Positions 8,341-18,050 of a stretch of DNA of 64,000 bases are shown one piece after another; the stretch's first letter is position 1, and every line of letters begins with the position of its first letter. A program made the translations under genes and the position numbers. The stretch comes from Pseudomonas sp. HMWF032 (GTDB taxonomy: Bacteria > Pseudomonadota > Gammaproteobacteria > Pseudomonadales > Pseudomonadaceae). The stretch spans positions 107,157-171,156 of the forward strand of contig NZ_QAIG01000012.1 in assembly GCF_003060885.1 (NCBI RefSeq). Direction: 5' to 3'. The notes under the pieces were generated by a model. The model saw only the letters and a list, made by a program, of their open reading frames with translations. It did no database searches and was not told the origin of the DNA.

Positions 8341-8916
8341 ATGCTAACCCAGGAAGAAGATCAGCAGCTGGTCGAGCGCGTGCAGCGTGGCGACAAGCGG
8401 GCGTTCGATCTGTTGGTGCTGAAGTACCAGCACAAGATTCTCGGGTTGATCGTGCGTTTTGTGCATGACACCCATGAGGCGCAGGATGTGGCGCAGGAAG
8501 CCTTCGTCAAGGCGTATCGAGCCTTGGGTAATTTTCGTGGCGACAGCGCGTTCTATACCTGGTTGTACCGGATCGCCATCAACACGGCGAAGAATCACCT
8601 GGTGTCGCGTGGTCGGCGCCCGCCAGACAGTGATGTAAGTGCTGAGGATGCCGAGTTCTATGATGGTGATCATGCCCTCAAGGATCTCGAGTCACCGGAG
8701 CGAGCGTTGTTGCGCGATGAGATCGAGGCCACCGTGCACCGCAGCATCGAGCAGTTGCCGGAAGATTTACGCACAGCCCTAACCTTGCGTGAATTTGATG
8801 GTCTGAGTTACGAAGACATTGCCAGCGTTATGCAGTGTCCGGTTGGTACCGTGCGTTCGCGGATTTTCCGGGCGCGTGAGGCCATTGATAAATCCCTGCA
8901 ACCCTTGTTGCAGTAG
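8341..8916 (+). CDS. algU: ECF sigma factor AlgU (RpoE, sigma-22)
   Basis: 191 residues with sigma region 2 (HEAQDVAQEAFVKAYRAL, then FRGDSAFYTWLYRIAINTAKNHL) and region 4 (LPEDLRTALTLREFDGLSYEDIA, VGTVRSRIFRAREAI). AlgU directs envelope-stress and alginate genes in Pseudomonas and is held at the membrane by MucA. ATG at 8341 follows GAGGAG. First gene of algU-mucA-mucB-mucC-mucD, with two promoters of its own recognition type upstream, which indicates positive autoregulation. Confidence 0.97.
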   Translation: MLTQEEDQQLVERVQRGDKRAFDLLVLKYQHKILGLIVRFVHDTHEAQDVAQEAFVKAYRALGNFRGDSAFYTWLYRIAINTAKNHLVSRGRRPPDSDVSAEDAEFYDGDHALKDLESPERALLRDEIEATVHRSIEQLPEDLRTALTLREFDGLSYEDIASVMQCPVGTVRSRIFRAREAIDKSLQPLLQ

Positions 8917-8953
8917 CCTGAAGACAGCGGCGTCAGCCAAGAGAGGAACCGCC

Positions 8954-9547
8954 ATGAGTCGTGAAACCCTGCAGGAATCGCTGTCCGCGGTAATGGATAA
9001 CCAAGCGGATGAACTGGAGTTAAGGCGAGTGCTGGCGGCCAGTGATGACCCTGAGTTGCGTGCCACCTGGTCGCGTTACCAGCTTGCACGCGCCGTGATG
9101 CACAAAGAATTGCTTGAACCGCGTCTGGATATTGCTGCTGCTGTCTCGGCTGCTCTGGCTGACGAGCCATTACCTGCTGCAAGCCAGCCGCAGCGAGGTA
9201 CCTGGCGTGCTGTCGGGCGTTTGGCGGTCGCGGCGTCGGTGACTGTTGCCGTGCTGGCCGGTGTGCGTTTGTACAATCAGGATGAACTCGGTGGCGCGCA
9301 ATTGGCTCAGCAAGCTGCTCAGCCAGTGCTGAGTATTCCACAAGTGAATGGCCCGGCCATGCTGGCAGGGTTCAATACATCTGAAGAGTCGGCTGTCCCG
9401 GCTGACCGTGCAGTTGGCGAAGGTGAGCCAGGCTGGCATCAGGAGCGTCTGCCAGCCTACCTGCGTCAGCATGCGCAGCAGGCGGCAATGGGCGCTAACG
9501 AAGGTGCGCTGCCTTACGCACGTGCGGCTAGCCTAGAAAATCGTTAA
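8954..9547 (+). CDS. mucA: Anti-sigma factor MucA
   Basis: 197 residues: cytoplasmic AlgU-binding part (1-85), one membrane helix (about 88-105, VGRLAVAASVTVAVLAGV) and a periplasmic tail. The gene is intact, so there is no sign of the truncations that make strains mucoid. ATG at 8954 preceded by AGAGGAA gives the family N-terminus SRETLQESLSAVMDNQADE. The sequence MLA-GF around 137-140 aligns with the site where AlgW cuts P. aeruginosa MucA; the correspondence is inferred. Anti-sigma release by regulated proteolysis is established for the family. Confidence 0.95.
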   Translation: MSRETLQESLSAVMDNQADELELRRVLAASDDPELRATWSRYQLARAVMHKELLEPRLDIAAAVSAALADEPLPAASQPQRGTWRAVGRLAVAASVTVAVLAGVRLYNQDELGGAQLAQQAAQPVLSIPQVNGPAMLAGFNTSEESAVPADRAVGEGEPGWHQERLPAYLRQHAQQAAMGANEGALPYARAASLENR

Positions 9548-9570
9548 CTGCTTATGGCTTAGGGAGTCGC

Positions 9571-10518
9571 ATGCGCTTTATTCCTTTAAGCGTTTTGCTG
9601 TTCGGCAGCTGTCTGATGTTGCCAGCATTTGCTGATGATGGTGCCGCTTTGCTGCGGCGTCTGGTGGATGCTGAGCGCATGCAAAGCTTCAGCGGCACGT
9701 TCGTTTATGAGCGTAACGGCAGTTTTTCGACGCACAGCATCTGGCATCAGGCGGGTGCTGATGGTGACCTGCGTGAACGTTTATTGCAGTTGGATGGTTC
9801 AGCTCAGGAAGTGGTGCGCATCGACGGTCGCGTGCAGTGTGCCAGTGGGGCGCTGGCTGACCAGATGATTGACAGTCAGTTGTGGCCAACGCGTGAGCTG
9901 GATGCGCTCCAGCTGAGCAAGTATTACGAATTACGTGTTTTGGGCAATTCGCGCGTAGCAGGTCGTACTGCCCGCGTGCTGGCTTTGTTGCCTCGTGACC
10001 AGCATCGGTATGGCATTGAGCTGCACCTTGATGAGCAAACCGGTCTGTCGCTCAAGTCTCTGCTGGTCAATGACAAGGGGCAGTTGCTGGAGCGCTTTCA
10101 GTTCACCCACCTGCAAACAGCGTCGCCCACGGATCAGGACTTACAGCCAGGCAGCGGGTGCCGGCCGGTGCGCGTATTGCCTGTTCAGGCGGCGGTGGCC
10201 AGTGTCTGGCGTTCTGACTGGTTGCCGCCTGGCTTCAGTCTGAGTTCGGTGGTGCAGCGCCTTAGTCCTGCTTCGGATGAGCCGGTTGCTTGTCAGGTGT
10301 ATGGTGATGGTTTGGCGCGATTTTCCGTATTCATGGAGCCTTTACGCGGAGCCGCCGTGGAGGATGTCCGTACCCAGTTGGGGCCTACTGTAGCGGTCTC
10401 GCGCCGATTGAAAACCGATGACGGCGACGTCATGGTCACCGTAGTCGGTGAAATTCCTATGGGAACTGCTGAGCGGATCGCGCTGTCCATGCGTTCGGCT
10501 ACCGAGGTGGCCCAGTGA
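9571..10518 (+). CDS. mucB: Periplasmic negative regulator MucB (RseB family)
   Basis: 315 residues with a signal peptide cut after about LPAFA (residue 21). Two RseB-type domains follow: a large N-terminal LolA-like domain (SFSGTFVYERNG, LWPTRELDAL) and a smaller C-terminal domain from about 205 (WRSDWLPPGF). MucB binds the periplasmic part of MucA and shields it from AlgW; lipid and lipopolysaccharide signals are known to release the homologue. The last bases overlap the mucC GTG start as GTGA, which suggests translational coupling. Confidence 0.95.
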   Translation: MRFIPLSVLLFGSCLMLPAFADDGAALLRRLVDAERMQSFSGTFVYERNGSFSTHSIWHQAGADGDLRERLLQLDGSAQEVVRIDGRVQCASGALADQMIDSQLWPTRELDALQLSKYYELRVLGNSRVAGRTARVLALLPRDQHRYGIELHLDEQTGLSLKSLLVNDKGQLLERFQFTHLQTASPTDQDLQPGSGCRPVRVLPVQAAVASVWRSDWLPPGFSLSSVVQRLSPASDEPVACQVYGDGLARFSVFMEPLRGAAVEDVRTQLGPTVAVSRRLKTDDGDVMVTVVGEIPMGTAERIALSMRSATEVAQ

Positions 10519-10970
10519 TCGAGGAGCAGGGCCGGGTTGTGGCCGTTGAATCGGGTGCCGTTTGGGTCGAGACCCTGCGTAAGAGCACTTGCTCCAGTTG
10601 CTCCGTCAAGGCCGGTTGCGGCCAGGGTTTGCTTGATCAGCTGGGGGCGAGCAGTCGCCGTGGTTATGTTCGTGCACTGTCAGATCTGCAGTTGAATATT
10701 GGTGATGCGGTGATTATCGGCGTGCGCGAAGATCTGTTGGTGCGCGGTTCTTTTCTTGTATATCTGCTGCCGTTATTGGGCTTGTTTGCTGCGGCTGTTC
10801 TGGCTGAACGGGTTGGTTTGAGTGAGCCCTGGGTCGTACTCAGTGCTTTATCTGGCTTTTTGTTTGCCTGCTGTGCTGTGCGCTGGCGCAGTCGTTTCAC
10901 GGCCGGTGACCCGGCGTTGCAACCGGTGGTGTTGCGTGCATTGCTTGGCGGTGCAGCGGCAGCGTTTTGA
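10515..10970 (+). CDS. mucC: RseC/MucC-family membrane protein
   Basis: 151 residues. The N-terminal soluble part has a cysteine motif (Cys26, Cys29, Cys35 in TCSSCSVKAGC) and is followed by two membrane helices at about 76-97 and 105-122. In Pseudomonas MucC has a modest modulating effect on AlgU output, and RseC homologues are also linked to electron-transfer (Rnf/Rsx) complexes, so the exact role is open. GTG start overlapping the mucB stop by 4 bases. Confidence 0.92.
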   Translation: MIEEQGRVVAVESGAVWVETLRKSTCSSCSVKAGCGQGLLDQLGASSRRGYVRALSDLQLNIGDAVIIGVREDLLVRGSFLVYLLPLLGLFAAAVLAERVGLSEPWVVLSALSGFLFACCAVRWRSRFTAGDPALQPVVLRALLGGAAAAF

Positions 10971-10998
10971 GACTTTTGCTGGTCTGATGGGGAGATGT

Positions 10999-12435
10999 AT
11001 GTCGAAGCTTGGTCTGAAATCTTCATTTACCGCGTTATTTGCTGTGCTGCTGATGGTGCAGTCACTGTTGGCTGAGGCGAGCCTGCCGGATTTTACTGAG
11101 CTGGTTGAGCAGGCGTCGCCTGCGGTCGTCAACATCAGTACCCGGCAGAAAATGCCTGATCGTGCAGTGGCTGGCAGTGGTCAGCTCAATGGGCCCGACC
11201 TGGAAGGTCTGCCGCCGATGTTTCGTGAGTTCTTCGAGCGCAATATTCCGCAAATGCCGCGCGAGCCAGGTGGTAATCGTCAGCGTGAAGCTCAGTCGCT
11301 AGGCTCCGGCTTTATCATTTCTGCTGATGGCTATGTGCTGACCAATAATCATGTGATCGCTGATGCTGATGAAATCATCGTGCGTCTGTCAGATCGCAGT
11401 GAGCTGGAGGCCACGCTGGTGGGCACTGATCCGCGCAGTGATGTGGCGTTGCTTAAGGTTGAAGGGCAGGGCTTGCCAACCGTTAAGCTGGGTAAGTCGG
11501 AAAGCCTCAAGGTGGGTGAATGGGTATTGGCCATCGGTTCGCCGTTTGGCTTCGATCATTCGGTGACCGCCGGTATTGTCAGTGCCAAGGGCCGCAGTTT
11601 GCCGAACGAGAGTTACGTGCCGTTTATCCAGACGGACGTGGCGATCAATCCGGGTAACTCCGGCGGTCCACTCTTCAACCTGGCGGGTGAAGTGGTTGGT
11701 ATCAATTCGCAGATTTTCACCCGTTCTGGCGGTTTCATGGGGCTGTCTTTTGCCATTCCCATGAGCGTGGCTATGGATGTGGCCGATCAGCTCAAGGCTG
11801 AGGGTAAGGTCAGCCGTGGCTGGCTGGGTGTGGTGATTCAGGAAGTTAACAAGGACCTGGCTGAGTCGTTCGGGCTGGACAAGCCAGCCGGTGCGCTGGT
11901 TGCGCAGGTACTGGACGGTGGGCCCGCCGCTAAGGGTGGTCTGCAGGTGGGTGACGTCATCCTCAGTCTGGATGGCAAGCCGATCATCATGTCTGCTGAC
12001 CTGCCGCATTTGGTTGGTGCACTGAAACCGGGTGCTACCGCTGAGATGGACGTGGTGCGTGATGGTTCACGCAAGAAACTGAAATTGAGTATTGGTGCAC
12101 TGCCGGAAGAAGGTGATGCATTGGCAGGCGCTGCAAGCTCTGGAGTTGAACGCAGTAGCAATCGTCTGGGGGTCAAGGTGGTTGAGTTGACCGCTGAGCA
12201 GAAGAAAGCGCTGGACCTGAAAGGTGGTGTGGCGATTTCCGAGGTGCAGGAAGGGCCTGCGGCTTTGATGGGCCTGCGTCCCGGTGATGTGATCACTCAT
12301 TTGAACAATCAGGCGATCAATTCGGCCAAGACCTTTACTGAGGTGGCGCAGGCGCTGCCGAAGAATCGCTCAGTGTCGATGCGGGTATTGCGTCAGGGTC
12401 GAGCCAGTTTCATCACCTTCAAACTGGCTGAATGA
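10999..12435 (+). CDS. mucD: HtrA/DegP-like periplasmic serine protease MucD
   Basis: 478 residues: signal peptide (1 to about 26), trypsin-like domain with catalytic triad His118 (TNNHVI), Asp148 (DPRSDVALLKV) and Ser221 (NPGNSGGPL), then two PDZ domains (about 270-365 and 390-475). It degrades misfolded periplasmic proteins and lowers AlgU activation. The ATG at 10999 is chosen because it is followed by the signal peptide and preceded by GGGGAGATGT; the in-frame extension to 10822 lies inside mucC. A strong terminator follows, closing the algU operon. Confidence 0.96.
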   Translation: MSKLGLKSSFTALFAVLLMVQSLLAEASLPDFTELVEQASPAVVNISTRQKMPDRAVAGSGQLNGPDLEGLPPMFREFFERNIPQMPREPGGNRQREAQSLGSGFIISADGYVLTNNHVIADADEIIVRLSDRSELEATLVGTDPRSDVALLKVEGQGLPTVKLGKSESLKVGEWVLAIGSPFGFDHSVTAGIVSAKGRSLPNESYVPFIQTDVAINPGNSGGPLFNLAGEVVGINSQIFTRSGGFMGLSFAIPMSVAMDVADQLKAEGKVSRGWLGVVIQEVNKDLAESFGLDKPAGALVAQVLDGGPAAKGGLQVGDVILSLDGKPIIMSADLPHLVGALKPGATAEMDVVRDGSRKKLKLSIGALPEEGDALAGAASSGVERSSNRLGVKVVELTAEQKKALDLKGGVAISEVQEGPAALMGLRPGDVITHLNNQAINSAKTFTEVAQALPKNRSVSMRVLRQGRASFITFKLAE

Positions 12436-12452
12436 CGCGAACAGTGACAAAT

Positions 12453-12476
12453 AAGGGCGACTTCGGTCGCCCTTTT
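12453..12476 (+). terminator. Rho-independent terminator after mucD
   Basis: AAGGGCGAC (12453-12461), loop TTCG, GTCGCCCTT (12466-12474) then TT: a nine-pair stem with a stable UUCG-type loop and a short T tract 17 bases after the mucD stop. Confidence 0.85.
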
Positions 12477-12582
12477 ACATGGTGCCTGGCCGTGCTCTGG
12501 GTGACGTGTCCGTTGGCTTTCGGGTACACTTCGCGGCTATTTTCGGCGGGCAATCGCCTGCGCCCTTTTTGAGTGTTGATCC

Positions 12583-14382
12583 GTGAGTGATTTGAGTCAT
12601 ATCCGCAATTTCTCCATCATCGCCCACATTGACCATGGCAAGTCGACCTTGGCCGACCGGTTTATTCAAATGTGTGGCGGCTTGGCCGACCGTGAAATGG
12701 AGGCCCAGGTGCTGGACTCCATGGATCTGGAGCGCGAACGCGGAATCACCATCAAGGCGCATAGCGTTACTCTGTATTACAAAGCCCGTGATGGTATTAC
12801 TTACCAGCTGAATTTCATCGATACCCCAGGTCACGTTGACTTCACTTATGAGGTCAGCCGTTCGCTGGCGGCCTGTGAAGGGGCGTTGCTGGTGGTCGAT
12901 GCGGGGCAGGGCGTGGAAGCGCAGTCTGTTGCCAACTGCTACACCGCCATTGAGCAAGGCCTTGAAGTGATGCCGGTGTTGAACAAGATCGATCTGCCCC
13001 AGGCAGAGCCTGATCGCGTCAAGGAAGAGATCGAAAAAATCATCGGTATCGATGCCACGGATGCGGTGACGTGCAGCGCCAAGACGGGGCTGGGAGTCGA
13101 CGAGGTGCTTGAGCGGCTGGTAAAGACCATTCCTGCGCCGACTGGTGAGATCGAAGCGCCGTTGCAAGCGCTGATTATTGATTCCTGGTTCGATAACTAT
13201 TTGGGCGTCGTGTCGCTTGTGCGTGTGCGTCAAGGTCGTATCAAGAAAGGCGACAAGGTGCTGGTGAAATCCACCGGCAAGACGCATCTGGTGGACAGCG
13301 TAGGGGTTTTCAATCCCAAACACACCGCCACTGCTGATCTGAAAGCCGGCGAAGTAGGTTTTATCATTGCCAGCATCAAGGATATTCACGGTGCGCCTGT
13401 GGGCGACACCCTGACCCTGGCAGCCACCCCAGATGTGGAAGTGCTGCCGGGTTTCAAACGCATCCAGCCGCAGGTTTATGCCGGTCTTTTCCCGGTCAGC
13501 TCAGATGATTTCGAGGATTTTCGTGATGCGTTGCAAAAGCTCACGCTAAACGATTCATCGCTGCAATATTCACCAGAAAGCTCGGATGCGCTCGGTTTCG
13601 GCTTCCGCTGCGGCTTCCTGGGCATGTTGCACATGGAAATTATCCAGGAGCGTCTGGAGCGCGAATACAACCTGGATCTGATCACCACGGCGCCAAGCGT
13701 TATCTTCGAAGTTGCACTGAAAAACGGCGAGACAATCTACGTCGATAACCCGTCCAAACTTCCGGATGTTTCGTCCGTCGAGGATTTCCGCGAGCCGATC
13801 GTCCAGGCCACCATCCTGGTGCCGCAGGAACACCTGGGTAACGTGATTACCTTGTGTATCGAGAAGCGTGGTGTACAGCGCGATATGCAGTTCCTCGGCT
13901 CTCAGGTTCAGGTTCGCTATGATCTGCCGATGAACGAAGTGGTGCTCGACTTCTTCGACCGTCTGAAGTCCACCAGCCGTGGCTATGCCTCGCTGGATTA
14001 CCATTTTGATCGCTACCAGTCGGCCAATCTGGTCAAGCTGGATGTGTTGATCAACGGTGACAAGGTCGATGCCCTGGCGTTGATCGTGCACAAGGACAAC
14101 GCCCATTACAAAGGGCGGCAGTTGACCGAGAAGATGAAAGAACTGATCCCCCGGCAGATGTTCGATGTGGCCATTCAGGCCGCTATCGGTGGGCAAATTG
14201 TGGCGCGTACGACTGTCAAAGCGCTGCGTAAAAACGTATTGGCCAAGTGCTACGGCGGTGACGTCAGCCGTAAACGCAAACTGTTGGAAAAGCAGAAGGC
14301 CGGTAAAAAACGGATGAAGCAGGTGGGTAACGTGGAAATTCCACAGGAAGCCTTCCTTGCTGTACTGAGGCTGGATAGCTAA
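12583..14382 (+). CDS. lepA: Elongation factor 4 (LepA) GTPase
   Basis: 599 residues, the standard LepA length. G1 is [10 protein letters not shown] (about 13-22), G2/G3 are RGITIKA and DTPGHVDF, and G4 is NKIDLP. Domains II, III and V and the unique C-terminal domain ([11 protein letters not shown] near the end) are present. LepA is a ribosome-associated translational GTPase linked to initiation and back-translocation. GTG start at 12583. It is the first gene of a new unit after the mucD terminator, followed after 5 bases by lepB, the classic lepAB operon. Confidence 0.97.
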   Translation: MSDLSHIRNFSIIAHIDHGKSTLADRFIQMCGGLADREMEAQVLDSMDLERERGITIKAHSVTLYYKARDGITYQLNFIDTPGHVDFTYEVSRSLAACEGALLVVDAGQGVEAQSVANCYTAIEQGLEVMPVLNKIDLPQAEPDRVKEEIEKIIGIDATDAVTCSAKTGLGVDEVLERLVKTIPAPTGEIEAPLQALIIDSWFDNYLGVVSLVRVRQGRIKKGDKVLVKSTGKTHLVDSVGVFNPKHTATADLKAGEVGFIIASIKDIHGAPVGDTLTLAATPDVEVLPGFKRIQPQVYAGLFPVSSDDFEDFRDALQKLTLNDSSLQYSPESSDALGFGFRCGFLGMLHMEIIQERLEREYNLDLITTAPSVIFEVALKNGETIYVDNPSKLPDVSSVEDFREPIVQATILVPQEHLGNVITLCIEKRGVQRDMQFLGSQVQVRYDLPMNEVVLDFFDRLKSTSRGYASLDYHFDRYQSANLVKLDVLINGDKVDALALIVHKDNAHYKGRQLTEKMKELIPRQMFDVAIQAAIGGQIVARTTVKALRKNVLAKCYGGDVSRKRKLLEKQKAGKKRMKQVGNVEIPQEAFLAVLRLDS

Positions 14383-14387
14383 GGCTT

Positions 14388-15242
14388 ATGTCGATCAATT
14401 TCCCGCTGTTGCTGGTTATCGCCGTCGCCGTATGTGGTGTGCTGGCTTTATTTGACCTGATCTTCCTGGCACCGCGCCGGCGGGCAGCTGTTGCCACCTA
14501 TCACGAGCAGGTGGATGAGCCTGATGAGAAAGTGCTCGAACAGCTGAACAAAGAACCCTTGCTGGTGGAATACGGCAAGTCATTCTTCCCCGTGTTGGCC
14601 ATCGTGTTGGTGCTGCGTTCGTTTCTGGTTGAGCCGTTTCAGATTCCATCGGGGTCAATGAAACCGACCCTGGAAGTGGGTGATTTCATTCTGGTCAACA
14701 AGTTTGCCTATGGTATTCGCCTGCCGGTGCTGGACACCAAGGTGATTGAAGTGGGTGATCCGCAGCGTGGCGATGTGATGGTGTTTCGCTACCCCAGCGA
14801 CCCAAACATCAACTACATCAAGCGTGTGGTTGGCTTGGCGGGTGACCGGATTGCCTACAGCAGTGACAAAAGACTGACCATCAACGGTGAGCTTGTGGCC
14901 CAGCAACTGATTGGCGATGAGCCCGGCAGCTTGGGCAGTGCAGTGCTGTACCACGAGAAGCTTGGCGAAACCGAGCACCAGATCCGTAAAGAAATGCAGC
15001 GTTACCGGGTTGAACCGGGGCGTGAGTGGGTGGTGCCGCAAGGTTACTACTTCATGATGGGCGACAATCGCGATAACTCCAACGACAGCCGTTACTGGAA
15101 TGATCCGTCGATTCCCAAGCCATTGCTGGGCATGGTTCCAGACCAGAACATTGTCGGTAAGGCATTCGCCATCTGGATGAGCTGGCCGGATCCCAAATCA
15201 CGTAACCTGCCAAACTTCTCCCGCGTGGGTCTGATTCACTGA
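14388..15242 (+). CDS. lepB: Signal peptidase I
   Basis: 284 residues. Two membrane helices (about 4-26 and 65-80) anchor the protein. The catalytic Ser90 lies in IPSGSMKPTL and the general-base Lys145 in YIKRVVGLAGDR, the same numbers as in E. coli. The C-terminal GDNRDNSNDSR box is complete. It removes signal peptides from secreted proteins at the outer face of the inner membrane. Starts 6 bases after lepA. Confidence 0.97.
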   Translation: MSINFPLLLVIAVAVCGVLALFDLIFLAPRRRAAVATYHEQVDEPDEKVLEQLNKEPLLVEYGKSFFPVLAIVLVLRSFLVEPFQIPSGSMKPTLEVGDFILVNKFAYGIRLPVLDTKVIEVGDPQRGDVMVFRYPSDPNINYIKRVVGLAGDRIAYSSDKRLTINGELVAQQLIGDEPGSLGSAVLYHEKLGETEHQIRKEMQRYRVEPGREWVVPQGYYFMMGDNRDNSNDSRYWNDPSIPKPLLGMVPDQNIVGKAFAIWMSWPDPKSRNLPNFSRVGLIH

Positions 15243-15256
15243 CCTGCTGACGAATG

Positions 15257-15283
15257 TGCGACGCTGTTCAATACAGCGTCGCA
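15257..15283 (+). promoter_or_regulatory. Perfect ten-pair hairpin upstream of the rnc operon
   Basis: TGCGACGCTG (15257-15266), a 7-base loop and CAGCGTCGCA (15274-15283). No T tract follows, so it is not a typical terminator; a TATATATAG stretch right after it (15287-15295) might be part of a promoter. It could be a lepB 3' stabiliser or part of the leader of the rnc unit. Confidence 0.5.
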
Positions 15284-15346
15284 GGCTATATATAGTCTTG
15301 CCTTCTGCCTCAATGGCTTCTTGATAACTCAAATTTGGGGACAAAT

Positions 15347-15724
15347 ATGAAATCTGCGCATTCGCAAAAAGGGATGTCGATTTTAAGTTGGTTGATGGTG
15401 CTGGCGCTGATTGCTTTTTTTGCCAGTGCGGCATTTAAGGTATTGCCGCATTACTTTGACTATATGTCACTGGAGAAACTCATCACTTCCGTTGAAACCG
15501 ACAAAGCCGCCAATATCCGCAGCATCAATGAATTCTATAGCCATGTGGGCAAGGGTATGCAGGTCAACAATATTCGTGACCTGAACCTTCAAGAGGCATT
15601 GAAAGTGAAGCTGGAAAACAATGAGTTTCGCGCTCATCTGAAATATGAAAAGCGCGAGCCGCTGATTGAAAATATTGATCTTGTCGTACGCTTCGACAAA
15701 GAATTTCGTGTGCGCATGCCGTGA
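15347..15724 (+). CDS. DUF4845 single-pass membrane protein
   Basis: 125 residues: a short basic N-terminus (KSAHSQKG), one membrane helix (about 11-33, [21 protein letters not shown]) and a small periplasmic domain. The K-G-M-S opening before the helix recalls type-IV pilin-like leaders, but no peptidase site can be claimed. The family is regularly found between lepB and rnc in Pseudomonas and neighbours; its function is unknown. ATG at 15347, with GGGGACA as ribosome site, is preferred to the TTG 12 bases earlier. Its stop overlaps the rnc start. Confidence 0.85.
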   Translation: MKSAHSQKGMSILSWLMVLALIAFFASAAFKVLPHYFDYMSLEKLITSVETDKAANIRSINEFYSHVGKGMQVNNIRDLNLQEALKVKLENNEFRAHLKYEKREPLIENIDLVVRFDKEFRVRMP

Positions 15725-16410
15725 GCGCCTCGTTAGCCCGTCTTGAGCGTCAGCTCGGTTATACCTTCAAGGATCAGGAGCTGATGATCCTGGCGCTGAC
15801 GCATCGTAGCTTTGCCGGACGCAACAATGAGCGTCTGGAGTTTCTCGGTGATGCCATCCTCAACTTCGTCGCCGGCGAAGCGCTGTTCGAGCGCTTCCCC
15901 CAAGCACGTGAAGGTCAGTTGTCACGTTTGCGTGCACGTCTGGTAAAAGGGGAAACCCTGGCCGTGCTGGCCCGTGGCTTTGACCTGGGCGAGTACTTAC
16001 GCCTGGGTTCGGGTGAGCTGAAAAGCGGCGGTTTCCGCCGTGAGTCGATCCTGGCCGATGCGCTGGAAGCGCTGATTGGCGCGATCTATCTCGATGCTGG
16101 TATGGAGGCTGCCCGCGAGCGCGTGTTGGCCTGGCTGACCACCGAGCTGGACAGCCTGACCTTGGTCGACACCAATAAAGACCCGAAAACCCGCCTGCAG
16201 GAGTTTCTGCAATCGCGTGGCTGCGAACTGCCACGTTATGAAGTGGTGGATATCCAGGGTGAGCCGCACTGCCGCACCTTTGTGGTGGAGTGCCACGTCA
16301 CCTTACTGAATGAAAAAACCTTGGGCCAAGGTGCCAGCCGGCGTATTGCCGAGCAGGTCGCCGCGGCGGCTGCGCTGATCGCCCTGGGTGTGGAGAATGG
16401 CAATGACTGA
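15721..16410 (+). CDS. rnc: Ribonuclease III
   Basis: 229 residues. The catalytic signature [11 protein letters not shown] (38-48) contains the metal ligands Glu40 and Asp44; a second acidic site is in [13 protein letters not shown] (about 112-124), and the C-terminal double-stranded RNA-binding domain runs from about 155 to 225. It cleaves double-stranded RNA in rRNA maturation and mRNA control. GTG start overlapping the DUF4845 stop by 4 bases; its own stop overlaps era. Confidence 0.97.
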   Translation: MSASLARLERQLGYTFKDQELMILALTHRSFAGRNNERLEFLGDAILNFVAGEALFERFPQAREGQLSRLRARLVKGETLAVLARGFDLGEYLRLGSGELKSGGFRRESILADALEALIGAIYLDAGMEAARERVLAWLTTELDSLTLVDTNKDPKTRLQEFLQSRGCELPRYEVVDIQGEPHCRTFVVECHVTLLNEKTLGQGASRRIAEQVAAAAALIALGVENGND

Positions 16411-17305
16411 TTCACCTGTTACACGCTGTGGCTATGTCGCCATCGTTGGCCGGCCTAACGTGGGCAAGTCGACGCTGCTTAACCACATTCTCGGCCAGAA
16501 GCTGGCGATTACTTCGCGTAAGCCGCAAACCACGCGACACAATATGCTTGGCATCAAAACCGAAGGTGAGGTCCAGGCGATCTATGTTGACACCCCCGGT
16601 CTGCACAAGAACAACGAGAAAGCACTCAACCGCTACATGAACAAGAACGCCTCGTCGGCGCTGAAAGATGTCGACGTGGTGATCTTCGTGGTCGATCGCA
16701 CCCGCTGGACTGATGAAGACCAGATGGTGCTTGAGCGCATTCAATATGTTGAAGGCCCGGTGATTCTGGCGATTAACAAGACGGATCGTCTGGAGGACAA
16801 GGCCGAGCTGATGCCGCATCTGGAGTGGCTGGCCCAGCAACTGCCGAAGGCCGAGATCGTGCCAGTTTCCGCCCAGCAGGGGCATAACCTCGATACCCTT
16901 GAAAAGCTGGTAGGCGAACGCTTGCCTGAAGGTGTGCACTTCTTTCCGGAAGATCAGGTCACCGACCGCTCCAGCCGTTTCTTCGCCGCTGAACTGGTGC
17001 GCGAGAAGATCATGCGTCAGCTCGGTGCCGAGTTGCCGTACCAGATCACTGTGGAAATCGAAGAGTTCAAGCGCGACGGGCGTATCCTGCATATCCACGC
17101 GTTGATTCTGGTCGAGCGTGACGGGCAGAAGAAGATCATCATTGGCGACAAGGGCGAACGGATCAAACGTATCGGCCAGGAAGCACGCAAGGACATGGAG
17201 GTGATGTTCGACTCCAAGGTCATGCTCAACCTCTGGGTCAAGGTCAAAGGTGGCTGGTCCGATGATGAGCGCGCCCTGCGTTCATTGGGCTACGACGATA
17301 TCTGA
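16403..17305 (+). CDS. era: GTPase Era
   Basis: 300 residues. G1 GRPNVGKST (about 15-23), G2 RKPQTTRH, G3 DTPGLH, G4 NKTD, then a C-terminal KH domain ([23 protein letters not shown] and following). Era binds the 3' end of 16S rRNA and helps 30S assembly. The ATG at 16403 gives the family N-terminus [15 protein letters not shown] and overlaps the end of rnc by 8 bases; the longer frame from 16388 is not favoured. Confidence 0.96.
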   Translation: MTDSPVTRCGYVAIVGRPNVGKSTLLNHILGQKLAITSRKPQTTRHNMLGIKTEGEVQAIYVDTPGLHKNNEKALNRYMNKNASSALKDVDVVIFVVDRTRWTDEDQMVLERIQYVEGPVILAINKTDRLEDKAELMPHLEWLAQQLPKAEIVPVSAQQGHNLDTLEKLVGERLPEGVHFFPEDQVTDRSSRFFAAELVREKIMRQLGAELPYQITVEIEEFKRDGRILHIHALILVERDGQKKIIIGDKGERIKRIGQEARKDMEVMFDSKVMLNLWVKVKGGWSDDERALRSLGYDDI

Positions 17306-17312
17306 TCCGTCT

Positions 17313-17333
17313 GCGGGCGCGCCTTGCGCCCGC
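17313..17333 (+). other. Perfect eight-pair hairpin between era and recO
   Basis: GCGGGCGC (17313-17320), loop GCCTT, GCGCCCGC (17326-17333), in the 46-base gap. No T run follows, so it probably does not stop transcription fully; it may set mRNA processing or stability. Confidence 0.45.
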
Positions 17334-17351
17334 CATTTCGAGTAAGCCTTC

Positions 17352-18050
17352 ATGCTTGCCCTCAGCCAGCCCGCGTATGTTCTGCACAGCCGTGCCTACC
17401 GTGAAAGCAGCGCGTTGGTGGACTTTCTCACGCCTCAAGGCCGGCTGCGTGCGGTATTGCGTGGAGCGCGGGGTAAAGCGGGTAGTCTGGCGCGGCCGTT
17501 TATTCCATTGGAAGGCGAGTTTCGTGGGCGTGGCGAGTTGAAAAATGTCAGCCGCCTTGAGCCGGCCGGCATTCCCAATTTGTTGATGGGTGAGGCGCTG
17601 TTCAGCGGTTTGTACCTCAACGAGTTGTTGATTCGCCTGCTTCCTGCCGAAGATCCTCATCCAGCGATTTTTCAGCACTACGCCATGACCGTCCTGGCGC
17701 TAGCCGAAGGGCGCGCGCTGGAACCCTTGCTGCGCTCATTTGAATGGCGTCTGCTGGACGAGCTGGGCTATGGTTTCGCCTTGGACCTGGACAGCGAAGA
17801 TCAGCCCATCGCTGCGACCGGCCTGTATCGTTTGCATACCGAGACCGGTTTGGTGCCGGTCGGGCACGTGCAGCCCGGCGTGTTTCAGGGCGCGGAATTA
17901 CTCGCCATGGCCGAGGCCGACTGGACCGCGCCGGGCGCCCTGGCTGCCGCCAAGCGTCTGATGCGTCAGGCCTTGGCACCTCATTTAGGCGGCCGACCGC
18001 TGGTCAGCCGCGAACTGTTTATGACGCTCAAGGAGCCAAGCCGTGACTGA
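17352..18050 (+). CDS. recO: DNA repair protein RecO
   Basis: 232 residues. N-terminal OB fold ([30 protein letters not shown] in outline), central helices ([33 protein letters not shown]). RecO acts with RecR and RecF to load RecA on gapped DNA. The usual zinc-finger cysteines of Gram-positive RecO are absent, as is normal in gammaproteobacteria. ATG at 17352. Its end overlaps pdxJ by 8 bases. Confidence 0.95.
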   Translation: MLALSQPAYVLHSRAYRESSALVDFLTPQGRLRAVLRGARGKAGSLARPFIPLEGEFRGRGELKNVSRLEPAGIPNLLMGEALFSGLYLNELLIRLLPAEDPHPAIFQHYAMTVLALAEGRALEPLLRSFEWRLLDELGYGFALDLDSEDQPIAATGLYRLHTETGLVPVGHVQPGVFQGAELLAMAEADWTAPGALAAAKRLMRQALAPHLGGRPLVSRELFMTLKEPSRD

